Origin: Aphrophora alni
Taxonomy: Eukaryota; Arthropoda; Insecta; Hemiptera; Aphrophoridae
Direction of reading: 5' to 3'
NCBI GenBank assembly: GCA_963513935.1
Contig: OY740769.1
Location: forward strand, 35,925,120 to 35,989,119
DNA: 64,000 nucleotides
Both the position numbers and the translations under genes were made by a program. The stretch's first letter is position 1, and every line of letters begins with the position of its first letter. The notes beneath the pieces are model-generated. The model was not told the DNA's origin and ran no database searches. It worked only from the letters and a program-made list of their open reading frames with translations. Below, piece by piece: positions 51,388 through 62,767 of this stretch.

Positions 51388-52291
51388 TCTAACAATTCTT
51401 CAGGTTATCAAATCAACGTAATTACGTAGTCAGCACCCCCCTGGCAGCCAGCTTAAAATTATGTTTTCAATTCCCATATATTTCTGAATTCGAGAACATT
51501 AACTATTGGAATTCTTTTCAACTTACATTTAAATAATCTGCCAAATTTTAGCCTATTGACTGTAGATTTCATAAAAACTAAAAGGATATTTTCCACTTAA
51601 GTGTCTGTTGATATAATAGTAGAAATCATAAAATACTGGTCAGCTTTAACATCTTTTTATGAGTCTTAATAGTTTTAACTTTATTACGATTAGCCCCTTA
51701 TCTATAAACTATAAATATTTTATTGGTTGCGACGTAAAATGAAAACTGCGACATTAAAGTCCCAGTATCAATAATACGACTTGAGTACAAGGGTCTCTTG
51801 AGAGGCTATAAACTTAGTAACGTTATTTGATTTATTACAAAACTAATGAGTTTTTCAATTGAAAACTGATTAAAATACAAGAAGTATAAGTTTTTGATTT
51901 TCTGTATTTATCATATTATATTGATATAATAATATGACTTTACGTCAACAATAGTCAATATCCATTTCTTTTTAATGCCGGACTACGGTCGCATCGGCTA
52001 TTCTGCCCTTAATGAGTGCTTGTTGAGTTGTTCCCGTTATGATTATTTAAAAACACAAAATAAACGACTGTTGCTAGGTTTCCAAATATTAATTAACGTA
52101 TTAGAAAAGTAGAATATATATAAACAATCTGAAAGCAACATCAGTTCATTTTTGAATGAAAAACTAAAATTCGACTCAAATGCAATTTACGATACAAATA
52201 ATAAGCAGTAGAGATAAAAACCTCTGTCCATTAAACCACCAGTAACAGTGTGGGTATAGTGTCAATTATCGTAACTTCATAATGTCAACCA
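51388..52291. other. AT-rich non-coding stretch
   Basis: Nothing gene-like. The short GC-richer segment at 51985-52040 has no identified origin. Confidence 0.45.
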
Positions 52292-52573
52292 TTAAAAGGA
52301 CCATGTTGTCTGCAAGTGATAATTTAGCCTTGCACCAGCTTCGCCGTCCATGCATTCAATATGTCTATAAACATCCTGGCAGTTGTCATCGCTTTTGATG
52401 GGTAACTGGAAAATGTCTAAATTCATTCGTTGTAACGTCCTCAATATCGTCAGTTGGAGGTCCTTTATTGTCCTTTTCTTTAATAAAATATACGTAACTG
52501 AAGCAACCTCATTCCTGACTAATGTATGTAAAGTTTGATTTTCATTTGAACTCATTATAAATAAGCTATACAA
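52292..52573 (-). CDS. Unrecognised open frame, possible exon
   Basis: A 93-codon minus-strand frame with a more balanced composition than most frames here, including NCQDVYRHIECMDGEAGARL near its C-terminal end and a charged middle (LLKKRTIKDLQL). I recognise no domain, signal peptide or membrane segment. No neighbouring exons or convincing splice sites were found, and the stop is close to the downstream A+T-rich sequence. It could be a chance open frame, a transposon relic or a terminal exon. Function is unknown. Confidence 0.18.
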   Translation of the reverse strand: MYSLFIMSSNENQTLHTLVRNEVASVTYILLKKRTIKDLQLTILRTLQRMNLDIFQLPIKSDDNCQDVYRHIECMDGEAGARLNYHLQTTWSF

Positions 52574-53375
52574 AGAAAGTTAAAAGTGTTACGTAATTTA
52601 GTGTATACAAATTACCTTAGTTTTGAATAAAGATTACACAATTTCTGAATAACAACATACTATAATGTGTCTTTAACACTGAACACTGGTGGGGCAATAA
52701 TAACATATGGGAACTTTGTTATATTTGGTCATTTTCTCATTAAACATTTATTTGTCAGAGATTGAAAAATATGTCGGTTGGGCGGGAGGGGAGATATATT
52801 TTTATAGTTCACCTTAACTTATACTGTATTAAATACTTCCAGCATCATACAATACCAACTGGTTATTAGTAGTACTTCTGATTTATATTAAATTTTCTGG
52901 TAACCTATATAAGAAGAAAACAGAGGTTATTGAATTATTTAACCATAACTTAATAATGTAAGTTTAAAAAGTTTACTATCCGGTAATGTACAGGTAGTTA
53001 TTTTATAATGAAACTCAATATTTGAAATCTCCTTTTTGATTTTTATAACTGTACTTTGAGTATATAATAATAAACATTATAAATACAATTAATAATATTT
53101 ATTATCGTGTAAAAACCTATAAAAAAATAATTTGTTTTGCCTTAGGCTATAAAATGTGTCTTATGAAATGTTGCCTTATATAATTGAAAATAAATAGTGT
53201 TTATTTACTATTTTCCTTATTTAATTTATAAACTTGCATTTATTTTACTCCTTGTATGTATAAACAAAATGTATCTATATTTGTTTTATTTACATCGTGA
53301 TTGGCATTGTTTTTGTTAGCATTGTGCATACATTTGTATTCACTTTTTTTTTTTAAACTGGTGTACTTATATTAG

Positions 53376-53499
53376 AAAAGTCTTTGTTGCGTCAAGACAC
53401 CTGCTGTTGATGTCTCACACGGCCGACTGGGAGTGGAGTTTGGTCCCAGTGCTTATGTGGTTTGTAATGACTTTTCCCGTACCATTAAATAAACTGATG
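53376..53499 (+). CDS. Candidate internal exon, unrecognised
   Basis: A GC-richer 124-bp segment preceded by a T-rich tract and ATTAG (acceptor-like, AG at 53374-53375) and followed by GATG/GTAAAAGT (donor-like, GT at 53500-53501). One frame is open across the segment and beyond (53320 to the stop at 53581-53583). Within the putative exon it reads one leftover base and 41 codons, including HLLLMSHTADWEWSL followed by a hydrophobic run VPVLMWFVMTFPVP that could be a membrane segment. I do not recognise the protein. Splice signals plus an open frame make an exon possible, but the other strand is also partly open and transposon origin cannot be excluded. Confidence 0.22.
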
Positions 53500-53583
53500 G
53501 TAAAAGTGGATTATTTTATTACATTTCCCACGAGAAGTAATTTAAATAAAAAATACATTAGCGGCTTTTTTCCAACTGCCTAA

Positions 53584-54923
53584 TCAAGGGTGAATGGGGT
53601 CAACTTCCATAGCGAAATCTCGGCTCAGTACTAATTAAATAAGAATATCAATAAGTAACAGCTGGCAACAGTAATTAAACGGTCTTTTATTTCTTTACAA
53701 AACATTTGTGTCTATTTTTATACAATTATTGTTAGTTTTCCTAATTATTTTATTCCATTAAACATAACGTACATATTCATAAAGACTTGGATGAATAGAA
53801 CGTACAATCAACAAATTTCACTTTATTTTAAAACGATGATTCAATGACTAAATCCTAATCTTTAGTTATTCATAAATACACAATTTTAATGCGATTAAAC
53901 TATGGAAAACAGTCCCAAGCTTGTATATGTTTGCTCAATAAAATAAAACCTTTGTTGAAACATATAAAATATGAAACTCATTAACATAAAATCTGAGGAT
54001 ACCTGTCATAAAAATTCTTATTTTATAAAAATGGATATAATTATATCGATCACATTTAATTACCCTCTATGTACCCAAACGAAACGCGGTGTTCGCTATC
54101 TCTGATAATATCTGGGAAAGAGAATTGTTAGTAGAAAGCAAATAATAACAACAATGTGGCTGTTATGAAAGACGAAACCAAGAATTACTCAAATTTGGGA
54201 CTATGTCGTTTTGGTGTATATTAATTACTCAAACCCTTATTCTATATACAAGGTAATCTAATATTACGGTCTGTGGAATAATTTGCAACACCAAAAAATG
54301 AATCACGACCAAGGTCATTAAAAGATCTATTTCAATCAAACATGATTTACACCCACGACACGATTATTATACAGGCGAACCAAACTTACCCCCCTAATTA
54401 AATATTGAAATATGTTTACAATCACTGCGTTCATGAGTTCATTTTCATGTTCTATTCAACAACTACAGAACTGGCAATTTTTAGTTGAATACTTTCAGTG
54501 GGTTATTATTTTGATTTATCAATGGGTGAATGAGAAAGTTTGTGGAAAGTTTTTACATCTTTATTTCATTTGTTTATCTTATAATGAATTTACATTTTTA
54601 TACAGTTTAGAGTACGTATTTCAAAAAATATATATAGGCCCTACTATTAACTGGTTCCACTCTTATGATACTGCCCTTCATATTTTTAGCCCCGATTAAT
54701 TAGACTGAACTTACCATATTTTGCATGTGTAACCTTCGGGTTAGTTATTTTGGTGTTTAATATTAACTGAGTCCTATTAGTCTCACGTAATGTCCACTCG
54801 TTATGGTGGTGCCATCAATGTTTATTAAAGTGATTAGAAAAATATGAGTAAAGCTATATTGTTAAAAAATTGGGAAACTTTATAACTCTCAATTTAAGGA
54901 ATCAAAATAACCTTATAATGTTA
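53584..54923. other. AT-rich non-coding stretch
   Basis: The 95-codon plus-strand frame at 54412-54699 is rich in F/Y/I with no recognisable domain. Nothing else gene-like. Confidence 0.45.
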
Positions 54924-54948
54924 GATATATATATATATATATATATAT
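54924..54948. repeat. (AT)n microsatellite
   Basis: About 25 bp of AT dinucleotide. Confidence 0.9.
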
Positions 54949-56463
54949 GCATCTTTTTGAAGTTAATATTGCTAAAACTATTGTACTGAATAATTAATTT
55001 TCCCAAACACAAGATACTATGAAAAAAAACTGACTGTAAGAGTTTCATGTTTTAAGAATATTATAAAATGAGAAAGTACGAAATACATAATACACAGACA
55101 CAGATATGACAATTTGTATCCCAGAATCAGTATATGTAGGAATGCGTAAACCTATTTATCAAGATCATGATATGTAATGATTACCGAGGTATAGATATTC
55201 TATTATTATAAGTGGTATTTCTAAAACTTATATTTATATTTAATTGATGCAATAATAAATAGATGTTTTTGTATAATTTACTATTTACAAAATCAGAGTT
55301 TGTTTCAAACAATTGATTGTACAACATGTTTTATTTGTGTGTTAGTTTCATAATAATTATATATTTTGTCTGACTATTAGAAATAGTGACGATATCAGCC
55401 ATGACAAACAGGAATATTATAAAAGAATCTTCTTCGCATTCATACATCATCAGAACTCTATTCCCTACCTATAATTTGATTACTCACATATTTACTAACT
55501 TCCCCAATATATCTAAACCAACAAAAGCACGGAAATTCACGATAAAGTGAATAATTTTTTAAGAAATCACTTTATCTTTTAGATGGAAATGTTCGTTCTT
55601 TGTGAATTTCGATACTGTATTGAAATGAGTAAAGTGTAATTTCTACCCTGTATTTCAGTTATATCAACTATGTAACAATCTAATCTCTACACACGTAGTC
55701 AATTCTGATTGGTTATTCAAATATTATGCAAATACAATTTAGATTGAACCAAAGTAATTTATATTGTTTAGGGAATTCAAATTCTGTTTATTCTACTAAG
55801 AGTGCTATAATATCAATACTTATAAAAGTAAACAAATTTGTTAACAAAATGATTGGTCTCAAAAGTTTTAATTTGAAATAAACTAAACATGGAATTTTTC
55901 CATTATCTGAATTAATACCAACAAACACTTAACTAATCATTTAAAATTTATATTTATAAATTTAGAAAAGGAATAAAATCAGAAAGGAGATTATTTATCA
56001 AACCCTATCATTGATTTTGTTAGTAGATCAAATCTCCAAGTAGCATTGCGGCAAAATTCACAGTAAGGAAAACAACGATCCCCCGAACCACACAATAAAG
56101 CAACAAAAAAAAAGGCTCTAATAAATTCAGTTATGTTTATTAAATTATTACCCTCATGAACAACTCATTATTATTATCATTATATTAAATGTAAAGTTCA
56201 CAGAATAAAAATATTGTATCAAAATTTACATAAGGGTAACGTAATAAACATGTCCTGGTTATATTAAAGTCATAATTTTGTAACTTATTTTTGTGTTGTA
56301 GAACATTGTGATAATCAATATCAGTTTTTGTATTGATTAGTTGACTATATTTTGCGCTGCCACCGATAGCACTATCTGGCCGGCAAAAAATTTTATTGTA
56401 TAAATATCTTTACCCTATATTATAAGAAATACAAAAATTTTTAGTGGATACAGCACTTGTCAC
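54949..56463. other. AT-rich non-coding stretch
   Basis: No gene seen. A GC-richer 40-bp segment (56350-56390, GCGCTGCCACCGATAGC and TGGCCGGC words) lies just upstream of the LINE insertion and may be remains of an older repeat. Confidence 0.45.
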
Positions 56464-56474
56464 ATATTGATATC

Positions 56475-56891
56475 CACGTAAAAAAGAAAATAACTGAACT
56501 AAAAATCAAATACAGTCAGCTGTATTGGCTTTTGGGACGTAAGTCTAAATTGTCAATACAAAATAAAATATTAATTTATAATCAGATTTTGAAACCTGTC
56601 TGGGTATACGGTATACAACTCTGGGGTTGTGCCAAAAAATGCCACATTGAAAAGATCCAAACTTTTCAAAATAGAGTATTACGGAACATGGTCAACGCTC
56701 CATGGTACATTCGAAATATTGATTTACATAGGGATCTTGGAATTCCAGATGTTTCTACTGAAATAAAAAGGTTTGCTGTGAAGCACGAATCTCGTTTGAA
56801 ACATCATGTAAATGAGGAGGCAGTACAACTTCTTGACAACCGCGATTTAATCAGAAGACTGAAGAGAACAAAACCTTTTGAGTTAGTCTAA
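56475..56891 (+). pseudogene. Jockey-type reverse transcriptase, C-terminal fragment
   Basis: About 138 codons with no internal stop, from HVKKKITELK to KPFELV and a TAA. It corresponds to the region after the catalytic palm of Jockey-clade pol proteins. Markers are LYWLLGRKSKLS, then ILKPVWVYGIQLWGCA, then FQNRVLRNMVNAPWY, IHRDLGIP-like LHRDLGIPDV and RRLKRTKPFEL at the end. The endonuclease domain, fingers and the catalytic YxDD are absent. The intact protein nicks target DNA and copies its own RNA. No start codon belongs to this fragment: an apparent TTG start at 56457 lies in the host flank and target duplication. The intact frame suggests a fairly recent insertion. Confidence 0.93.
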
Positions 56892-56947
56892 GTGTTTGGT
56901 TGTTGGTAAACATTGGGTGATATAATAACTTTGGGTCACTGGTGGGT

Positions 56948-57005
56948 GACTTATTGGATATAAGATACAATTTAGAGACTTATTGGATATAAGATACAAT
57001 TTAGA
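56948..57005 (+). repeat. 29-bp tandem duplication in the LINE 3' UTR
   Basis: Two perfect copies of a unit beginning GACTTATTGGATATAAG and ending CAATTTAGA (56948-56976 and 56977-57005), between the pol stop and the poly(A) tail. Confidence 0.92.
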
Positions 57006-57102
57006 GGCAAATTGATGGTTAGTCTGTAAGACTAGTTTTAATGTATAATTTGAAATGAAATAAATAAATATAAAAAAAAAAAAAAAAAAAAATATTGATA
57101 TC

Positions 57103-58378
57103 AATATTATAATATGTGTTTAGCCAATTATAGTCTAATCTACAAAACAACCTAGTTTTTTTATTATCACAAGGTATAATCTATATATAATTCAATTTCT
57201 AATAATAATTATTTTTTTGGTGTTCTGAGAATCCTTTTTTCCTGATTTCGATATATTATGCAATTAATTTTATATAAAAGAGAGGACAGATTTTCTATAC
57301 AGTAATTGTCTTATATGCTTCAGAAAAATTGAAGAAGGAATAGACTAATAACAAGTATTAGAAAAAATAACTGAAACAATGCAAATAGTGAACATAGGTT
57401 GTTAGGTAAGAGTAGTGTAGATGAAATTGAGTACAGACAATTTATCGAATATTTATCACCTGTTCATTATCACAGATTTATTAAAATGATGTTTAGGACG
57501 TTGAGAGGGTCTCTTGTGTCATAATAATGCTTGCTTTCCTAAATATCTACACACAATTAATGTGTTTTGAACCTGTGAATGTAGTTGCTAGGTAAGTATA
57601 TATTATTGAAACGTGTTCTTGTAATGAATAAGGAATTATTAAAAAAAAGTCACATACTTTGAATTATAAAAATATGCGTAACAAAATTATTGTACAATCC
57701 ATTTATTTAAATTAATTTTCTGTGAACTGTATTTAATTCCATATTTCTTTATTTTGACATTTAACATTGCGATATTTCGATAATTAGATTTGATGTAATG
57801 AAATTGCTTACTCGCTTTGTACGTAGAATTGCAGCATATTTTCCTTCTAAACTCTAAGGAACAAGAGTAATTGCTACAATAATTACGTCGGCAATAAATT
57901 ATTACTTTTGAGTAAATTGGAACGTTCTTTGTTTATTATTATTGTTATTAATATTAAATTTGTAATATGTGACAATATTTTACGCTTTGCAGTACTTCAG
58001 TAGCATTTCATAGTTGATAATGAAAAATATTATACAAATACAACCAAAATTAAAAGCAATAACTACACATACTTACATAATTTATGTATTTCCTCCTTCT
58101 ACTTATAGAAATATTAATTATTGATCTACATCATACTAAACATAACATATTAAATAGACACCAATATTACATATATTAGAAATTTAGAATCTAATATGTG
58201 TTACTTGTATTTGTGTAAGAAAATTTGTTTGTATTCAAAAAGTATTTTATTAATGTCAGCTATACACTTCGCATATTAGTGTCCAAACTGCAGTAGTATT
58301 AAATTTAAAACACTATGACGTATACGTTAATCTTTTAATTGGACTGATATTTTAATGAATTTTTTAATTTTATAAAAG
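57103..58378. other. AT-rich non-coding stretch
   Basis: No supportable gene or repeat. Confidence 0.5.
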
Positions 58379-58430
58379 AGATAGAACAAAAACTCGAACA
58401 CAAGTTCTCAAACAATTATGTTTAGTTAAT

Positions 58431-58465
58431 CAAACGCGTTTCAACGACAAAGTCGCCATCCTCTG
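58431..58465 (-). ncRNA. Hammerhead-like motif, copy D
   Basis: On the minus strand: CAGAGGAT, GGCGAC pairing with GTCGTT across a TTT loop, then GAAACGCG. The first box has A for U at position two of CUGANGA. The stem is complete, including terminal wobble pairs. Confidence 0.45.
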
Positions 58466-58509
58466 GGATATGTGAACTACGATAATTATTATACTATAAC
58501 TGGTTATAA

Positions 58510-58536
58510 CTAAACTATAAGCGAGTTATAGTTTAG
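58510..58536. repeat. Perfect 11-bp hairpin
   Basis: CTAAACTATAA (58510-58520), loop GCGAG, TTATAGTTTAG (58526-58536). It forms the tip of the fold-back element. Confidence 0.9.
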
Positions 58537-58556
58537 TAATTTTAGCTCATGTATCA

Positions 58557-58590
58557 CTGAGGATAGCGACTTTGTCGTGGAAACGCGATT
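58557..58590 (+). ncRNA. Hammerhead-like ribozyme motif, copy E
   Basis: CTGAGGA (a perfect CUGANGA box, 58557-58563), then stem GCGAC with GTCGT across TTT, then GAAACGCG. Both conserved boxes are intact and the stem differs from copies B, C and F. Stem I partners and the cleavage triplet (expected NUH) are not clear; ATT or ATTC after GCG is a possible site. Confidence 0.5.
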
Positions 58591-58644
58591 CATTAACTTA
58601 ACGTATTTTTTATGAGACAATGCGTTCGAATTTTTGTTCTATCT

Positions 58645-61600
58645 AATATTATATCACAAGTCAAGCTCAATATTTATTTATAAAAAAGATAGTTACTAAA
58701 GTTGGGAATAAATTTGTTGTGTATTGATGTATATAACGTGCATACAAAACTATTAGTTTACATCAAACTGTTAACAAAATGAACTTTTAAAATTTAAAGT
58801 ACCTGATATTGGAGTAAATATAGCTATCTCTATTCTTAAAATATACCCTTTTTAAACATTTGGTTATTTCTGATAAACACTGTACTTCACTTGTATTAAA
58901 TAACATTGAAATAAATTTGGTGATTAGAAATTATATTCTAAAACAAAAAGGGAATGGAAGAAAACTATTAAGCTATTATGAAATATATGGAAATGCATTC
59001 CTTTCATAATATTTAAAAAAGTTCCACTAAATCATCATAAAATATCATGTACCATTTATATTACACATGGTCACAGCTGTGACCAGTGGTCAATATTTAT
59101 TCATGTTAAACAGTAAATTAGTGGTATTACTAAATTAAAGTTAAAAAGATAATAAGGTGTATTGTAACATTTACCTTTAAAACAAGTATCTTTAATTTAA
59201 CTTTATAATATATTGAAATTGTATTTAAAATTAATGCAAATATTCAAATACAACGAATTATAATTTACGCGAAATATACCGTAATGTAATAAAGGTCTTT
59301 AAGAGATGTAATGAACACCAGTTTTAAAAGGAACACCTTTAAGGGTCATAGGTTTTGTTAATATTAAGAATATTCATTATTCTGTCCATACACTCTACAA
59401 ACCCTCTCCCATGTTTACTTGTATGCATTGTTTGTATTTTTAATTTATGTCGTATTAATACACGTAAATAAACACTAGTGTTGGAAAACATTAATGAAAA
59501 TAAACTCACTTTGTATTTTCCTTCACGCTGTTTGAGATAATTTTGTATACAGTTCTATTACATTAAATTTAAATTAGCGTTGCCTTCTAATTATATATAG
59601 CAGTTCATCTTTTTAACAAGTTGTGATATTCTATCTTTAATTTTGTTGTGATAAACAACCTGATGAACTTAGTTCTAATGTTAAATAAATCTATATTAAT
59701 TCAGATTTTTTCCTGTGATAGTAGAAAACATATTACTCTAATACCTTCTTCAAGACGTATAATATACATTATTATAATTATTATAACTAAACTTTTTTAA
59801 CATAACGAATAAATTTTGTTTACTAAAAATAGTTTTGCTATATTAAAACAAGCGAAATATGTGCTACGCATTTCTAAATTACAAATTTATAGTTATAGCG
59901 TTCTAAAATAATTAATTTATGAAAAAATAAGTAGACACTAATAATATACTTTAACACATCTATATATAGCCACTAATATGAGCTAATCGAAAATATATAC
60001 AATATTTTTCAAGAAATTAAAAAAAAAAAAACAACAACACTAGATAATTTATTTATTTGTACATTTATTATTTCAATAGAAAAATTAACAAGCCATTTTG
60101 TTTCATAAATTTAAAGTAAATTTCACTATAAAATAGAAGTGGAACTACCACTACCATGTCAAAGTATTTAATTTCTACAACATTAATACTAATACCATGT
60201 TATGTACAATGTTATAGTAATACCATACTTTTATGGTTTCCATGCATATTTATGTTGTTAATTGCATGTTAATTATAGCTATGTCTACTTCAAAGACATC
60301 GTGTAAAACATATGTGAACTAATATGTTAATGAATAATAAGTATGCGTGTCACTGATATTGCATGTAACATACATACGTCATTTAACATGCAACATGTTA
60401 CATCGTATTTTTAATATCATGTTTTTTTTTATTCACCATTTTGTTCTCAAGAGATTTATATCTTTATAAAGGTAATATAAAAATCATCAAACAACAAAAA
60501 CCTACACATTGCTAGATACAAACTGAATTACTTTTTTCCAACTCCAACAGAATGGGAGAAGAGAATAAAAATAGTATAATAAAAAAATAAATGTAGAATC
60601 CCTTTAATAATGATAATTTTATAATCATTTTGATCAACATATTCGCATTCCAAAGTTAGTGTAAATTGTAGCCGACTTTATAATAGTTTACCTACATGGC
60701 TTAGTATTTTAGAACACTCTTTCAAAAATACCCTTTGAGGCTCAGAGATTATTCGGGAATGACATACCATCCCTTTGTTAAGACCTGGAAAGGAGTTACA
60801 TTTTATCTTGGCAGCAATAATAGATTCGCCAGTTTAATTTAGACTGTAAAGGATCTTCTAAAATTATTCCTTTTCATTTGTTTTGAATTTTGCAATAGTT
60901 GATGTCGATTATTTATGAGTCATTATTTAATAGTCGTTGTAATTATTTGAGTATGAGCACACTTCTAAACAACAGGTTTCGCACCTTTGTTGAGTTATTT
61001 GAAGCAAATGTTACCGTAAGATATTGAAGCCAATTTATAAATAAAACCTTGTCTTATTCGACTGAAAATGTTTATAATATATAGGTGCAGGATTTTTTTC
61101 TTTTTTCAAAGTTGGTTAATTAAATATATAAATAAATATATATATATATATATGAATGGTACTCAGGTTTATTACTGTTAGTCAAAGATACATTTTTTGT
61201 TGTATTGTTTTGATTTTTGTTCTTATTTATTTAAAGTAGTTTTAAACCTTCCAGTTATTGCGTTGATATTATAATTTTTATTATAATTTTCTACCGGGTA
61301 ATAATATTGTCGTTCAAAGAAAAAGCAAAATGGCTTGATGATTCAATATGTTGAATAATTTAATGCGATGTGAATTCTAATAAATTAGTTCCATGGAAGA
61401 CCGTTATCAAATCCAAATATCGAAACTCGATTGACGTAGATGGTTCAATCAGAAACTGCCAAAGGCGATTTGTTATACCGAAACAATTAACGTTCCATAC
61501 ACATTTCCCTACCTCATTGTTATTGTCTGTATATATTGAAGCAGGACAAAGGCTTTAATACAAGTTATATTCATTGTACACAGTTGAAAATTACACTTTC

Positions 61601-62095
61601 TACCTTTGTGCAGTAATATGTTGTTTGCAATCGATTACCAAATAAAATCTATAAAATCAAAAATCTTTTTGTAAGATAAAATTGATTACATTAAAACTAG
61701 TAAATTACTAAACGAAATTATGTTATAATTAACAAAAATAACTTAATTTCATTACTCTCTTCTTCTAAATGCAATAAATTACATACCAATAATTTGTTAT
61801 TATTTAGAATAACTGTTAGAAGTAGAAGGAAATGTATATTTTGTTTATTTAAAGGCTAAAAATCAATGAGTTATGATTGCATTAAAAGAAATAAGAAAAG
61901 AACACAACATAAGAATACCTAGGCCTCGAATAATCTAATAGTCATAGGATGAGAATTGTATTTGGTTAAGAAAGGTGTAATGCAAAAACGAAAAAAAGGG
62001 ATTTAAACAAATACTAGGGGTGAAATGTGTAGATCCAGGTAGGTAATTTATTGTAATTTACTTAATATATGGAAATATAGCTTCTTGCTATTTTG
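58645..62095. other. AT-rich non-coding stretch
   Basis: No gene seen. It contains a short (AT)n run at about 61136-61153, an A12 run near 60019-60031, and a TACCGGGTA word at 61292 that is too short to call a mariner end. Confidence 0.5.
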
Positions 62096-62119
62096 AAAAA
62101 AAAAAAAAAAAAAAAAAAA
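62096..62119. repeat. A24 homopolymer
   Basis: An uninterrupted A run of about 24 bases. No reverse-transcriptase relic or target duplication was found around it, so it is not assigned to a retrotransposon tail. Confidence 0.85.
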
Positions 62120-62767
62120 GCCAAGTTTAAATTTTACCTTACTGAAAATGGCAATTGTCTCATTTCGGAATTTTTTTTTTTTACATTTTCTGAAGAAAGA
62201 AGCTTCATATTGACTAAATCTCCTGAATTTTTCTGAGTAATTCACTCAACTCGTTTAAAAAAAATTAATTATCTTATCACTTTTCATTTTAATGCTTACC
62301 TGGTAGAAAAACGAACAATTTATGTAATAATCTTTGTTGTTCAATAAACTCAACTGTTTATACATGTGTTATCTAACTCGATTTACTGAATTATATACTT
62401 GATCGGTTGGTGACGTTAAACCGTTTAAGGTTAATCATATTAATAATAAAAGGTTTTATTTAACCATTTTGCAAATTAATTTCAATAATGTTGTACGGTT
62501 TTTTTTTTTTCAAATTTGCAATGAAAGCTTATAGCAAATTACACATTGAGTTATATTCTACGTTTACCAGTTCTCAAACAAGATCATTTCGATCTGTGAT
62601 ACAAAATATATTTCCTTTAAAGAATAAATCATTAGCTATCTTAGTTGTTAACTGATCCAGGGGAGTGGGAGGGATTTTAGCTTAAAATCTTGATATTGTA
62701 GTTTTATGTTTAGTTTTATTTCACCAGTAGAAGTGTAAGTTTAGATGTATTATAGTTTAGAATCAAG
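62120..62767. other. AT-rich non-coding stretch
   Basis: No gene. T12 and T11 tracts near 62169 and 62500, and a GGGGAGTGGGAGGG word near 62659. Confidence 0.5.

Larger units (their letters stand above)
56475..57091 (+). mobile_element. 5'-truncated Jockey-clade non-LTR retrotransposon
   Basis: About 617 bp: the last part of the pol frame, a 3' untranslated region of about 180 bp and a poly(A) tail of about 20 bases (57072-57091). The 11-bp word ATATTGATATC lies directly before the element (56464-56474) and directly after the tail (57092-57102), a textbook target-site duplication for target-primed reverse transcription. Similarity to Jockey-type reverse transcriptase begins at the same point, so 5' truncation happened at insertion. 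This copy cannot move. Confidence 0.93.
58379..58644. mobile_element. Fold-back element with opposed hammerhead-like motifs
   Basis: Two 104-bp arms (58379-58482 and 58541-58644) align as inverted repeats without gaps, at roughly three quarters identity by eye, from AGATAGAACAAAAA at the outside to the CTGAGGA/CAGAGGA box at the inside. The spacer holds a perfect 11-bp hairpin (58510-58536). Each arm carries one hammerhead-like motif with its 3' side facing outward. Such head-to-head ends are reminiscent of inverted terminal arrangements in Penelope-like elements. A palindromic MITE is the alternative. No target duplication was found and there is no coding content. Confidence 0.6.

Noticed and set aside
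59646..59672. CCTGATGAACTTAGTTCTAA as a hammerhead-like copy
   Set aside because: A 4-bp stem can be drawn, but it uses bases of the CTGATGA box and no GAAA follows.
61292..61300. TACCGGGTA as a mariner terminus
   Set aside because: Nine bases only, with no further match to the inverted repeats and no partner end.
62096..62119. A24 tract as a retrotransposon tail
   Set aside because: No coding relic upstream and no target duplication flanking it.
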